Notes: generated from the sequence alone by a model not told the origin. Counted from the first letter of the stretch, positions 31,304 through 42,643 are shown. The stretch is 64,000 nucleotides of DNA from Pleurostoma richardsiae (GCA_030052745.1 JANBVO010000070.1:1-64000); one strand, 5' to 3'. Made by a program: numbers and translations.

Positions 31304-31855
31304 ATGTCGACGAAGAATACTGATCTTGAAGCTTGGGTGACGATCCCTCGGAAACGAGAGCGAAGATTCGCAGTCTTTCGTGCAAACTTTATAGATAAGA
31401 GGTTCGAAGACTTTATCTTCAGGCTGAACGTAGCAAAGCAGGACAGCTCGGAATACCTTGCTCAATGCCTTAACGATTCCCGTGAGGAATGGCGATTGCG
31501 AGCGCTCAAACGGTTGCAGAAATCTAATGAAACCGTATACGAGGAAGTCATCAAGGCCATCACAACAATCAGCTCGAGCAGAGACAGGTTGGATCCAAAT
31601 TACCTTTTCCCTTGCGTAGCTACGGATGAGTATGTGGCAACACTACCAAAGCCTGCACAGAAGTGTTTACATTGTTCAAAACACTTTATTCAAGGATATG
31701 ATATAATCTGGAAGCCTTGTGGGAAGCACGCTTTCTGTCGAGAATGCTGGAAGGCCCTCACTGATGGATCTGGAAAAGAGTGGGACGAACCGCTGCCCTT
31801 CAACCGACTTTGCTATTGTTCTGGGCTGTGGACGACGAAGTTTCCGGATAATTGA
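31304..31855 (+). CDS. RING-like zinc-binding orphan protein
   Basis: One exon, 183 residues, from the ATG at 31304; an upstream GTG-initiated extension is not needed. Residues 1-110 are charged and helical. Near residue 120 a Cys/His pattern C-x2-C-x14-C-x2-H-x2-C-x2-C is followed after about 25 residues by C-x-C (CLHCSKHF, CGKHAFCREC, LCYCSG), close to a RING-HC finger with slightly altered spacing. RING proteins are usually E3 ubiquitin ligases, so that role is possible but unproven. A TATA-like ATATATG lies near 31220, and the 12-bp minisatellite is just upstream. It stands alone. Confidence 0.6.
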   Translation: MSTKNTDLEAWVTIPRKRERRFAVFRANFIDKRFEDFIFRLNVAKQDSSEYLAQCLNDSREEWRLRALKRLQKSNETVYEEVIKAITTISSSRDRLDPNYLFPCVATDEYVATLPKPAQKCLHCSKHFIQGYDIIWKPCGKHAFCRECWKALTDGSGKEWDEPLPFNRLCYCSGLWTTKFPDN

Positions 31856-32766
31856 ATTTCTCCTACTCAACATGGCTATTACTTATTGTTGATCTTGTGA
31901 TTTCAGGTATCGGGGTCCGTGTATTAGAATGTTACCTCTTGATAAGCACTTGAATGGATTAATTGTTCTCATGACTCTTCAACATTCCGTCCTGGACCAG
32001 CGTAATATTGCTACAGTTCGATACTTGTTGATTTCGACTTTGCTATACCGAGCAACAGCTCGTCAGAGTGTGCCCGACACATCTAGCGCTTTTATATTAC
32101 AATGGAGACTTGCGATCGTGCTGCTACAAAGCTCCTGGGGAGTTCTGGCCCTCCTACGACCGGCCGCGAGCCATCCAATTTCACCGCTAGGCCTTAAATC
32201 TTGAACTCCTAGACCAAGAATGACAAACCTACAGTTCATTCCAACTGCAATTTCTGCGGCATGTTGGGTGCGTTGCGTTCTGAGGCAAAGGAAGTCGGAC
32301 ACCTCGTTGCAGGCTTCACGCCTGCAGCTTAGTGTTTCCACACTTTCGCATCTACATCGAGGCAACACTTGGTAAAGGGGATTCGGCTTCTTCTGTTATA
32401 GTTAGAGCTAGTCGCGAACCTCGCGACTGTTGGGCCACGGTGTCATTCCTTCACGCAACGCGCAACATTCCATATCCTGCTTCCGCTGCTGTTCCCGCTC
32501 GTAAGAGCTACTAGCTCCATGTCGGAGAGAATTGGGCGGCAGTCAAAATAGTCGATCGGCCTGGCCGTTGTCGTCTTGACGACTTCGGGACCTCCGATTG
32601 CTGGACCGCACATGCACACCCTCATTGTGGGGAGGAAACCGAGACCTTGTCGTGGCCCTAAACAAGTCCCATCTTGGTGGTAGACTTGAAATATACTTCG
32701 TCGTCCCACCTCCCAGCTCCTCGAAAGTGACCTGCCACTACTCCATCACGGAACCAGTACGGCTTT
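31856..32766. other. Intergenic
   Basis: Short open frames only, none with a recognisable domain. The right end is the former promoter of the 2EXR copy. Confidence 0.45.
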
Positions 32767-32769
32767 ATG

Positions 32770-33562
32770 ATGATTCTTATATACACTCCTACGTCGAACT
32801 GGGACCACTCACTCGCTCTGTCAGAGTTGCCCCAGGTCTTGGATGACGATGGAAGTGACGAGACTTGTACGCCTCCAGAGTTTCCCCTCTTCACTTTTCT
32901 ACCCGCCGAGCTGCGCTTTCAGATCTGGAGATACGCCCTACCAGAAGGTACGCGGGTATACCGGGACTGGAACATGTATAAACAGCACTACGAACTCAGA
33001 AGGCCGGTGCCTACCCTCCTACAGGTCTGTCGAGAAACACGCGAGTGGTTCATCGGAGAGCCGAGAGGTAATCACTCATTTAAGTCGTCCAGTTGGAAAT
33101 ACCAGTTGGTACATTTGAACGTCAAGAAGAGCGGCGGAGTTTACGTAAACTGGTCAAAGGACGACATCTACATTACGCAGCCCTGTAAGACTCGGTCCGA
33201 AATCGATACACCTTAGCCAGCTAATAGTCTCGAACACAGTCATAATCCAGACCTCAGAACTGGACCAGCTCCAAAATCTCCGTCGTCTGACGATGAACTG
33301 GGGAATGCTGCCATGCTGGGCCGTGATCTCGGTCTCCGTCGGAGTCCGATTCATCCGGCACTTCCCGAAACTCGAGACTGTGACTATCAAGCTGGACTGC
33401 CTAGTTTCTTTCTTTGAATACCTGAGCCCATCGGACACTGGTCATATCAAGCGGCGCGAAATACGCAGAATTGCTGCTATTATTCGGAGGGAAATGGAGG
33501 AGGAGCGGCAACGCGACCAGACCTGGCGGGTCCCCAACCTACGAGTAGTATGCGACATGTAG
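32770..33562 (+). pseudogene. 2EXR-family gene, second frameshifted copy
   Basis: The ATG at 32770 opens a frame with TSNWDHSLALSELPQVLDDD and the 2EXR box FTFLPAELRFQIWRYALPEG, then CRETREWFIGEP and NWSKDDIYIT. The frame stops at 33216. The conserved rest (LRRLTMNWGMLPCW, VRFIRHFPKLETVTIKLD, to 33562) continues in another frame. Alignment with the 26654-27466 copy points to a 4-bp deletion after TGTAAG near 33190. This is a different break from the one in its paralogue, so each copy is intact where the other is broken. An intron starting at that GTAAG cannot be fully excluded, but the paralogue reads through it. Confidence 0.7.
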
Positions 33563-34305
33563 CATGCTGGGACCTGAAAAGGGCCGGTCTTCACCAGCAG
33601 TCAGAGGTAGTAAATCTTGCACGTGGATCTAAATATAAGTGTTTCGTCATATATAGACCTGTAAAAGTCGCCAATGGCCTGAGCGCTGTACCTGTGCATG
33701 CGTTCGGCCACCTAGTGACGACCCGTATATTGCTTCACGAAAACACTTCTAGCAACCAGTGAATTCTCGCACAGTTTCCTTTCTCCAACTCAAGGCAACA
33801 CCGTGCCGGTTGTACTTCATGGCTGTAGAGACCAAGACGTTTCTCGATATCCCGTCAACTAAAAGACTCCGCTCGACCTCTACAGCTGTCCTCAGGCTTC
33901 CATGTCATAGCCTTCAACGATACACAGTCTCGTGATTGATATGTTCCTACCACTTCTGTGTTCATCCGGCATACTGTCGGTTATTATACGGCCCACCGCT
34001 CCAGAGCCCCTAGTTCGCTATCCCCTACGTGCTACGCGACGTTCACTGTCGCTCCCATGCCTCTGTCGCGAGTGTCAAATAGGGTTACGACGTCGCAGTA
34101 AGTCCGTCAAGGAGGTAAAGCAACCTTCCAGGCGGCACAGGATATGCCAATAACATGAATCACCAGTCATTTCCTAACTGTACATCTGACCCGTCAAGAG
34201 TCGTAAGGAGATACAGCGTATATTGCAGGAGACTGCCCATCTGCCACCATTCTCGCCCTTCAGCCTCCTAGACAAAGCTGGGTCTTGCTGCTGCTTCGCA
34301 GCCAC
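33563..34305. other. Intergenic, convergent gene ends
   Basis: Nothing recognised. Confidence 0.5.
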
Positions 34306-34826
34306 CTAATTCAACCGATCTTCCAGCAAGGTCTGCTGCCCGTTCAGGCTGCCTATCTCTTTCTCCAGTGTCTCTGCGGTGACCCGCAGCTCGTCCAGCT
34401 CGTCCTCGCTCTTCTCTCTCTTCGTAGCCTCCAGCAACTTCTCGATCTTTTCCAGCCTCTCGTCCTTCTCCGCCACGAGATCATCCAAGTCCTCCAACTT
34501 CGCCACAACTTCGTCGTATCCGTCTGACACCTTGACATAATCACCTAGATCATCCGACTCCTTGGTCTCCTCCTGCTGCTGATCCTTCAACGCAGCCTTC
34601 ATTTCTTTTCTCGCCTGGGCTTTCAATCTGTCAGACTGTCCTTGCAGATTCTAAGACACAAACCAGTTAGCGTTGGGAAAGGAAGGATGGAGAGAATTGC
34701 GTTCGCGGCATGTCCGAGGTAACTCACCGTACAGGCTTCATACCGTCGGCTTATCTGCTTGCGATTGGTATTTGCTGCTATGGCTAGCAAGACGGGCACC
34801 AGGAGGAAGCAAAGAAGCAGGTACAT
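34306..34826 (-). CDS. Small signal-anchored coiled-coil protein
   Basis: Exons 34826-34728 and 34650-34306 joined across a 77-bp intron (GTGAGT donor, GCTAACT branch, TTAG acceptor), phase 0, 147 residues. It begins with a strongly hydrophobic stretch (MYLLLCFLLVPVLLAIA) that should act as a signal peptide or membrane anchor. The remainder is highly charged, with a coiled coil over about residues 75-145 (KLEDLDDLVAEKDERLEKIE). Only one Cys remains after the leader, so it is not a typical Cys-rich effector. The function is unknown; a secreted or ER/membrane-tethered dimer is the simplest reading. Confidence 0.7.
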
Positions 34827-36435
34827 CTTTTGATCGTGTTGTATGTTGAGCGGATAGACAGGATGAAGAGAGCAGGATGACCATGCAGACAGCACATAGA
34901 GCATGCCAGTCGACCGGCTGACCGTCCATGAAAGCACACAGGACCGCGCTCTTATATACTGAAGCACCTACCTCACAGATACATCTCGCACTCATGGCCA
35001 CGCACGTCACCCCTGGGAGCGGCACGCTATGAGATGGTGCCTGATAAAGCCAAAGTCTATGGAAGGGACGTGAAGGTTGTTCCCTGTGTACAGATATTAC
35101 ATCGCTTACGGGGCCCACATGGCCAACTATGGGCCAAGGGTTGCCCTTCCAGAATCATTTAGGCTCCCTATGGGCTGCTAATGTCTCTTTAGTGTCTCCG
35201 GTGATCTATGCACGTAGGAAGAACGGGCAAAAGAGGGATTTAGCGGGCACGAATTTAGCTACACAGCCACCTTTATAGGCTTGACTCGCTAGACGCAGCT
35301 TGTGGAAAGCTCTATAGTGGCGTGATGCTACGATTAGTAGGTATCCTCCGGATGGTATCCAGCCGAGCAACATGTATGGCTCAAGGGGCGTGTCCAATAC
35401 CCCTTTTGCTGTTGGTACGCATAGCTGATATAGCCGTAGTACGTTTAGTTGGTTCTTCTGTGTCCACAGATGAGCTCACAGGCATCCACCACTCATCATG
35501 CGTACGCCGAGTTCTGCCTTTCCAGACTGGTGACAGATTCCTTCTTACATCCCGTCCGCCAACAGATCTGTACAGAAACGGGCCTTTCCCAGCCTATACA
35601 TTAGACCCTCTTCCTCCGTCCGTCTAAAGCAGACTCGATCCAATGTAAGCTCCGCCACATCAGCTCTAGGCATGCTAATTCCCCCTGACGGCTCCCTGTC
35701 AGGACTAGTAGCTCCTAGGTCCGTTCGTCCCTCTGCTCCTCCCTCTTGGGTCTCAATCTCTGCTGCAAGGTATATTGCAGTTGCTGTCTGTGCTAACAAT
35801 GATTCCCGTTTCTGTAAACTATTAGCTAGGGCATTGTCGAACTGGACAAGGCAGTGTTATTCCGTGTCGTGCTTTCTTAGTATCTTAGAACCTCCGCCTA
35901 GCCAATCTCAGCTGATTCCCACTAGAGCTTCTTTGGCTCAAGTCTTTCTTTAGAAGCCTTATTCGTGAGACGAAGGAGGATTTGGGGCCAAGAGAGCCTC
36001 CTCTAGGCGGACTACCTCCTGGTTGCCAACGTGCCTGGGTCAAGTTCCGTTTCTCACACAGAAAATGATTCGTAGGACGCTATCGCCAGTCCTTGCGTAG
36101 CCTCGGGCCAATTCCAGGCTAGCGAAAGGCGAACGTCCCTTCCCTATGCAGCCTCACGGATATAGTATCAGCACTACAATTTGGGTTGCTCTCGGTTTCA
36201 ATCCTAGCTACCGCTAATTGTCAAGGCAGACCTTTGTTAGTGGCTTGAGACATTGGGCGAAGTCATGTTTAGTGGGGATACTGAATTGCGTAATGCGCCA
36301 GCTGGGACCAATTTTAGACGTGCGGAAAGTCCGGCCGAGACCCAAAAGAGGGCCGCTGGCCCAAATTCGGGACCTCGCAGGTGCAGTTGCAGGATGTGCG
36401 ATCCCATTATTGGGCCCGTCCATAACATTGGCCTA
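34827..36435. other. Long non-coding stretch with fragmentary open frames
   Basis: Minus-strand open frames of 60-85 codons at 35206-35397 and 35545-35799 are more protein-like than random, but no family could be named. TA-rich sequence with many short repeats suggests old, decayed DNA. No tRNA or complete gene was found. Confidence 0.4.
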
Positions 36436-36475
36436 AAGCTCAGCCTAGCTCAGTCAAGCTCAGCCTAGCTTAGTC
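36436..36475. repeat. 20-bp tandem duplication at the end of the HET gene
   Basis: Two copies of AAGCTCAGCCTAGCTCAGTC, one base different, at 36436-36455 and 36456-36475. The second copy includes the HET stop codon at 36465. Confidence 0.85.
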
Positions 36476-37694
36476 GGCGCTCCCGCTTGCTCAGGGACCA
36501 GCTCAGGTAGAGCAGCGCGAGCTCGCCCTTGAAGACGGAAATGGGTTTTGGTGAGCTTGAGTTTCGTCTCCGAGTAGGATGGTATTCAGAAAAGAAGACC
36601 CTAGCTTTGGAGGGAAGGTTTGCGGGAAGGTCGATGTTGAGCCCATTACTACTGAGCGACCAGTTGGTATCTGCATCGCAAGCGACAGCATCTCCGTAGT
36701 GACTAAAACAGTCAGGACTAGGGGCGAGAAATCCTATATCTGATTGAGAGCCCACGTGCATTGCCGTTACACAGTACCAGGGGTGATCTGTCCCAATAAG
36801 AGTCTTCCAGGCTAGTTGCCAACGCGAGAAAGACGATGGTACTTCATGGAACAAGATCCAGTTCTCGATGAATGAGGTATGAGCTTGTTTCCAAGGTAAG
36901 AAAGGCGATGGCGCGAAGATCTGCTCCTTAAGGCTTGATTTTGGTGTCCATGCTAGCAAAGTTAGGTCCAACGAGTTCTGCAAGATGGTTTCTTGGAGCC
37001 TGAGAAAGGCCTTGTCACCCTCTCCGTATATGAGTGGCATGTTGACACCAAATATTCCGAGTAGGCAGTAAGCGGTATCCTCTGCTCTGGACGTTGTTCG
37101 CTTCGCGGCCCAGCTCATTCTCTCAGCGATACTCGCTGTATTGAGTAAGCCCCGTCGGTAATCTAGGTCCAGCTCGGCGAGATAGCTCTCGTCAATCCTT
37201 GTAATATTTCTGAGGCGTCCGGCAAGCTGGCTACGTGTTGACAGAAATGTCCAGTCAGAGGCGAAGAATTCGACAGATGGCGGTGCCAGGAGTTCCTGTA
37301 GTGTCCAGCCCCTCGAAAACCAGCGGGATTTTTCGAAGGCAGGACCTATGTCAGATGCGCCCCCAGCAGGTGGAACATCGACTAGATATGCAAAGCACAC
37401 CTCGGCTTGCTCGTACCACCGGAACATGGAGTTGATCGCTTCTGTGAGCTCTGCACTGCTGGTCTTATCGATGCAGCACGTGTCCACCCAAGCGTAGCGT
37501 AGACCACGCTTCAAGGCCTGCTCGCAGGTCTTCCTGATCTTCACATAGCCGGCTCGGGTCGCTGCCCCGGGCTGTAGAAATTGCTGAAGCGAGACCTCTT
37601 CATCTCCCCAAGTATGCGAAAGGATAGCATACTTCGGCGTGTTGTTCTCCAGGAACTCCTCGATTGCGAGAGTTTCGGCGTTGAGCAAACGCAT
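36465..37694 (-). CDS. HET-domain protein (heterokaryon incompatibility type)
   Basis: Single exon, 409 residues. The start MRLLNAETL and YAILSHTWGDEEVSLQQF are classic for HET proteins, followed by the conserved WVDTCCIDKTSSAELTEAI, YLVDVP, SRWFSRGWTLQELLAP and the post-HET block ERMSWAAKRTTSRAEDTAYC-LLGIFGVNMPLIYGEG. Members trigger cell death after fusion of unlike strains, acting in the cytoplasm. The C-terminal 150 residues resemble HET-E/DIM-like tails (SSNGLNIDLPA) but stop within a 20-bp tandem duplication. Relatives are usually longer, so the end may have been lost. No NACHT or WD40 repeats follow. Confidence 0.88.
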   Translation of the reverse strand: MRLLNAETLAIEEFLENNTPKYAILSHTWGDEEVSLQQFLQPGAATRAGYVKIRKTCEQALKRGLRYAWVDTCCIDKTSSAELTEAINSMFRWYEQAEVCFAYLVDVPPAGGASDIGPAFEKSRWFSRGWTLQELLAPPSVEFFASDWTFLSTRSQLAGRLRNITRIDESYLAELDLDYRRGLLNTASIAERMSWAAKRTTSRAEDTAYCLLGIFGVNMPLIYGEGDKAFLRLQETILQNSLDLTLLAWTPKSSLKEQIFAPSPFLPWKQAHTSFIENWILFHEVPSSFSRWQLAWKTLIGTDHPWYCVTAMHVGSQSDIGFLAPSPDCFSHYGDAVACDADTNWSLSSNGLNIDLPANLPSKARVFFSEYHPTRRRNSSSPKPISVFKGELALLYLSWSLSKRERRLS

Positions 37695-38323
37695 TTTGTG
37701 TCGATTCTGTTGAGTGGAAGTACAGGGTCGATGTGAATAAGGAAGCGGTGAGAGAAAGTCGGACTTTTGTTTGCGATGACGAGGCTGCCGTGCGAACTAC
37801 ACCTGTTAGGCGGACTGGGAGCCAAGGCATACTCGCGCCACGTAGCATCACAAAAGCGCCTTCATTTTAAGAATGTCGGCTCATTCGTGGAAAGCAAGCC
37901 TTAGTCTTAGTAGTTTTGTGGGTTGTATCCGCATCGAGAAGACAAAATCTCCCATCGCCGCCTTCTAGACTCCGTCTTCATTAGGAGGCATTTGTCTGCT
38001 ATAGCATCCAAGTCCTTCACAGCGAAACACCGGGTCAGCGGTATCAATGTCTAAACTATCTTCATTAATTTTGTCTGTATCATTCCCAACATTGTGGCGA
38101 GTCCTCCTCTTCTCTACAAGGCTTCCATAGAGATAGGTCAGTTAGACAGAATGAATCCATTCGTCGACCACGAGGTGAGATTGTTACGGTTTGCGACGTT
38201 GTATATTAGCATCGACCAACAGAATCCAGAAATGTTCTGGACCTGCCCACCGAGAGGTGAGTTCAACGTATCTGCTTTCTTAATCTGAGGAGTTCGGCCT
38301 ATCATTGTGCTTCATAGGAAGCC
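37695..38323. other. Intergenic, HET promoter
   Basis: Between the HET start and the P450 stop, both on the minus strand. No gene recognised. Confidence 0.5.
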
Positions 38324-40229
38324 TCACTCTGTCACCCTACGCACCTTGACCCTCAGCCCGCCGGTTGGCTTCAGCGTCAGCGCCGGGTTGTCCAGCCTAA
38401 TCTCCCTGTCTACTGGCTCGAAAGTAAACTGCCGCACCATCTCCACCAGCACGGTTTTGACCGCCAGCATTGCGAACGCCTTGCCGATACACACCCGCGG
38501 CCCGTTGCTGAACACCGGGAAGGCATATGGGCTCGCCGCTTCCCCGCTGCCCAGCCTGTCCCACCGATCCGGGTCGAAACGCTCCACTTCCTCGCCCCAG
38601 ATCGCCGGGTTGAGCTGCGTCATGGCCGGGATCACGACCACCGCCGTCCCCTTCGGGATCATGACCCCGGCGATCTCCACGTCCTCGCCTGCCTCACGCG
38701 GCGCGGTGAGGGTGGGGCTATAGAGGCGTAGGGATTCGCGGACAACGTTGTTGAGGTCGTGCATGCCCTCGATGGTGGCGTAGTCCGGCTCAGGCTGCTC
38801 CTTGAGTGTACTTCTTATCTCCTCCCGGAGGCGGATCTGGACGTCGGGATGCATAGCAAGGGCGTACGTCGTCCAGGTGAGCGCGCCCGCGGTTGTCTCG
38901 TGACCCGCGGCGACAAACTGGAACAACTGTGTCGATCGCTGTCAGCTGCCGTGCTTAGCGGTGGGGGATCATTACTCACAAGTTCCATGACCTCATGTTC
39001 TGTGAGGACTTCGTTCTCCGCGAGACTTGCTTCCACCATGAACGTAAGGAGATCTCTCCCCTCTGTCTGTTCCGCGCCTGCACCGCCCTCCTCGCGCGCT
39101 TTGACGTCCTTGAATCGCTGCTGCGCGGCTTCGCGGAGCATGCGATGCAGCTCCGTGTTCGCTCGGATGAAGCTCCGGTTCGCCTCCACCGGCAGCCACC
39201 GCAGCGGGATGAACGGGTTGATAAAGGTGATCAGCTTGCCTATTCCCGGCTGTGCGAGGACGGCGTGGTAGCACTGCTCGAAGTCGAGCGACGACGTGGA
39301 GGAGGTTAAGTTCCCTAGCTCCACGCCAAGTATCGCGACACCCACGACGTCTAGCGTGGTCTTCGTGAAGAGCGACTCAACTGTCACTAGTCAGACGACC
39401 TACTGAATAAGGAATAATTGGCTGAGGTGGCGGACAAACCTTCAATGACACCTCCTGCCTTATCAATGGCGCGGTCGAAGTGCACCTTCAGGCTCTTGGC
39501 CTTCGCCTGAAAGACAGAGAGTAGCTTGCGGATACTCGAGTTCGAGAAAGGGCCTGCGTCCTCCCTACCGTGTCAGCCAGAACCCATGCTACGATGCCTC
39601 TTTTCACGATACCATCTAGAGAAGTAAGCAATGCGTATGGGGCTAGGACTGGCAACCGACCTGCAAGCAGCCTCCTCTGCCTTTTATGTTCCGCGCCGAC
39701 GCTGAAAAGCAGACCCTTCCCGATGATCTCGCCGACCAGCTTCTCGAAGAAGGCCGGCTTGACGAACGAGTACGCCTTCGTCTGCAGCACCCCCCTGTGC
39801 GCCGCCACACTGTTCACCAGCAGCACCTCCGAGCCGAAGAAGCCCACATACCGGATGAACGGCGCCTCCGGCCACTGCCGCATCCAACCGACGTACAGGT
39901 CGTTGGGGCCCGGCGTGCGTAAGAGGCGAAGCGCCTGGCCGACGAGAAACTGGTCGTCCTGAATGGGGAGCGAGGGTTTCGCGAGTCAGCTGCGGCGTTC
40001 CTTGGGAAGGGAGAAGTGGAGGGCTAATAGTCACCTTTGGCCCGGGGAGGTTGCGCAGGTCGGAGAAGTAATAAGGCCATGATAGTGCTCTGGCAAGCTT
40101 AATTCCCAGGAAGCCTATGAGGAAGATGCCAATTTCAGAAGTTACTAGCTGCGGAACTGAAAGACCGGTCCGCGAGAGAAGGGCAACGCCCCCGATCAGG
40201 GCAGCAAGCCCTGACAGTAGCTTGTCCAT
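38324..40229 (-). CDS. Cytochrome P450 monooxygenase
   Basis: Exons 40229-40035, 39958-39661, 39553-39440, 39386-38980 and 38926-38324; introns 76, 107, 53 and 53 bp; phases consistent; 538 residues. An N-terminal membrane anchor (two hydrophobic stretches in residues 1-45) and the proline hinge LPGP precede the catalytic domain. Landmarks: EHKRQRRLLAGPFS in helix C, I-helix AGHETTAG, ExxR in ESLRLYSP, PERF-like ERFDPDRW, and the haem loop FSNGPRVCIGKA with its Cys ligand. It is an ER-bound monooxygenase of the CYP4-like fungal type working with a P450 reductase; the substrate is unknown. Every essential residue is present. The nearest possible pathway partners are the SDR and PDR transporter 9 kb to the right. 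Confidence 0.92.
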
Positions 40230-41473
40230 TGACCTGGGAACTCAATTCATACCATCCAGCTGAGAGCGAATGGTACAACGGGCGGAGCATGGAAGTTATA
40301 TGTGTCCATCTTGACTGGGCCCGCATGTAGCAGAACGGTGACATGCCGACGACGCTTGTTCCCGTCGTAGCTGCAATCCAATAGGCTGTGCTCGCCGTAT
40401 GCTCCCGAGAGGTAACATTGCTGGCCCCTGTGCTACATATTCGGCTTGCTTAAACGAGCATGCAATTCCGCGTGCTAAGGTCGCCATTACTAATCCGTTG
40501 GATGCAAGGTAAGCGCTTGTATGCAGGCCTCAAGTCCGGCCATGCAAGATTCGTTCCTGTGGCTGTCGATCTCCGCAGCTTGTTCCCCCAAGACAGATAT
40601 TTCAGGTGTAATATAGACATCTAATACAGGCCAGTGCGCCCGGATTGTCTACGGAAGTTGGTATGCAAGCCTCTCATGATTCAGATCACGAGTTCTAGGT
40701 TGGTTTAGTGGCACATTGTCCTGTACCTACTTCTCAAGAGGACCCTGAAGACTGACTACCTGCATTCGTAAGCGAAATTTTGCCTACGACATTGGCAGTG
40801 GGCCGGTGGCTCGCGGAAGAATACCAGTCTGTATCGTTTCTTTCCATCATTTTCTTGATAGGACCTTTGATGCACGCCGGCTGTGGGGCCGGGTGCTCGA
40901 ACCACCGGTCTTGTGGGATCCACGTAGGCGCATACTCCGGAGCCTCCGGGATAACGGGTTGACTACCGTCCTGGCCACCTAGATACCCACCTCAAGCGGC
41001 AATTTGCAGATAGCCTCAGATCACCCGGGACTAGTCAGCTTTCATAGACATCAGACAAGTTGAGAACAGTAGCATAACACGTAACTAACAGACGTGAAGA
41101 AATTAGTGAATGGATTTGGATCCCGGTGAATACGGGAACTACCCTGACTTCCACGGTGAAGTCTATAAAGCCCGTTTGTTGTCCTAGCAAAATAATCTTT
41201 TCCCACGCAGAGTCGGGCGAATCCACCCGTTCAAAAGCATCGTCTCTCCCCGTCATCTCCGCAAATGTCTCTCTCGAAAGACGCAAATTTTCGTCCTCAA
41301 TAAAGTCCGCCTGACTTCATTCAAACAAGCCAACTATGATCCAGCCTGAACCTGCCGATCTTTTGTAATACCAGTGTGATGAGCTATCCCCCGTTCATAA
41401 TCAACCAAATCATCAATCAGAAGCAATGACCCTCCATTCCTAATCCCCGGCTCACACCACAGTAATCTCTGCA
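40230..41473. other. Intergenic, P450 promoter
   Basis: Upstream of the P450 and downstream of the 2EXR gene. Open frames are short and unsupported. Confidence 0.5.
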
Positions 41474-42643
41474 TCAGACCACGGCCGCGCCGCCAAACTT
41501 CCGCTCCACGACGGTCACGAATTCGATATTCTTCAGCGCCTTGCGCTGATCGTCGTCCAATGAAGCCACGCGGCGTTTCCAGGTTAGGAACCGATGCCAC
41601 AACAGTTGCTCCGCGTCCTCCAGAAACCGGACCCGAGCCAGCGAGCGCGGCACGTCCGCGGTGCTGGCCAGATCCTCATCCCAGCCGGGCTCGTACGGCG
41701 CCGAGCCGAACACCTTCTTGCGGATGACGTACAGCGTCTCCAGGTTCGGGAAGCTCGTGATGATGGTCAACCAGATGGGCGAGCTCACCGCCGCGACCCA
41801 GTGCGGCTCCATCTGCACCGCGATCGCGCGGACGTGCACGCGGTCGTACAGCGAGAACTGCCGCTTCGCGCAGTGCGCGCCGCGGCAACCTATGCCGCAG
41901 GGCTGGAACAGCGCCACGTCGCGGGACGGGTCGAACAGCTGCGCGTCCGGGTCGCGGTGCGTGGTCGGGGGCGATCTGCCGCTGCTGGCCGCTGGGTCGA
42001 GGCGGCCGAACATGAGGCGGTAGCAGCGGAGCATGGCGGCGCGAGAGTCGACGCAGGCGCGCCAGAGCGGCGGCATGGGGTTGTTGGTGATGGCGTCACT
42101 GGCGAAGCCGGCGGCAGAAGAGTTGCGCACCACGACGCAGCGGGCGTTGCTCTCGTCGGCAACCGCGATGTCCCAGATGATAAGCTGCAGCTCGCCTGGC
42201 AGACGGCGGAAGAAGCGGTCGAAGGTCTTGGCTGGGCCTTGCTTGGCCGCAAGGCGACGCGAGCGGCGAAGGAGCTCGAGAGGGACAGCGGGCTTCTTTC
42301 TGACTCCTCCACGCTTCTTGTTCTGGCCCGAGGGAGTTGAGAGACGGAGAGTGGAAAGGGATGGAAGACGTGATGCATGGATATTAGAGCCTTGAAGAGG
42401 AGCAAGTGATGCGATGTCGGTGGTCTTGCGTGGTGAGACTTGACCGACGCTGGCTGCGTCATCACCACGCTCTTCTTTGAGAGGCGGGAGCTCCATATGC
42501 AGATTTCCATTGGAGCCAATGATTGGCGTGAGGGCCATTATGCAACCTCGTGTATCGAGTTTAAACTGTCGAGGGACCGTTATTCCAGAGGGCTTGTTGC
42601 TTGCAGGCGCGTTGTAAGCCTGTTCCTGAGATTTGGGCGACAT
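41474..42643 (-). CDS. 2EXR-domain protein, intact
   Basis: Single exon, 389 residues. Residues 1-135 are disordered and basic (KKRGGVRKKPAV, RRSRRLAAKQG), and could direct the protein to the nucleus. The 2EXR box is FFRRLPGELQLIIWDIAVAD near residue 145, followed by ACVDSRAAMLRCY, RDVALFQPCG and a C-terminal FPNLETLYVIRKK helix-strand block typical of the family. It is only distantly related to the two broken 2EXR copies. Codon usage is markedly GC-rich at third positions compared with its flanks, so antisense frames look open. Function unknown; F-box-like adaptor activity has been suggested for such boxes but not shown here. Confidence 0.8.
   Translation of the reverse strand: MSPKSQEQAYNAPASNKPSGITVPRQFKLDTRGCIMALTPIIGSNGNLHMELPPLKEERGDDAASVGQVSPRKTTDIASLAPLQGSNIHASRLPSLSTLRLSTPSGQNKKRGGVRKKPAVPLELLRRSRRLAAKQGPAKTFDRFFRRLPGELQLIIWDIAVADESNARCVVVRNSSAAGFASDAITNNPMPPLWRACVDSRAAMLRCYRLMFGRLDPAASSGRSPPTTHRDPDAQLFDPSRDVALFQPCGIGCRGAHCAKRQFSLYDRVHVRAIAVQMEPHWVAAVSSPIWLTIITSFPNLETLYVIRKKVFGSAPYEPGWDEDLASTADVPRSLARVRFLEDAEQLLWHRFLTWKRRVASLDDDQRKALKNIEFVTVVERKFGGAAVV

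Noticed and set aside
35206-35799. Minus-strand open-frame fragments considered as remnants of a transposable element
   Set aside because: No motif of a reverse transcriptase, integrase or transposase could be named, and no flanking repeats were found.
36180-36260. B-box-like GGTTTCAATCC considered as a tRNA or SINE promoter
   Set aside because: No matching A box or cloverleaf at the right distance.
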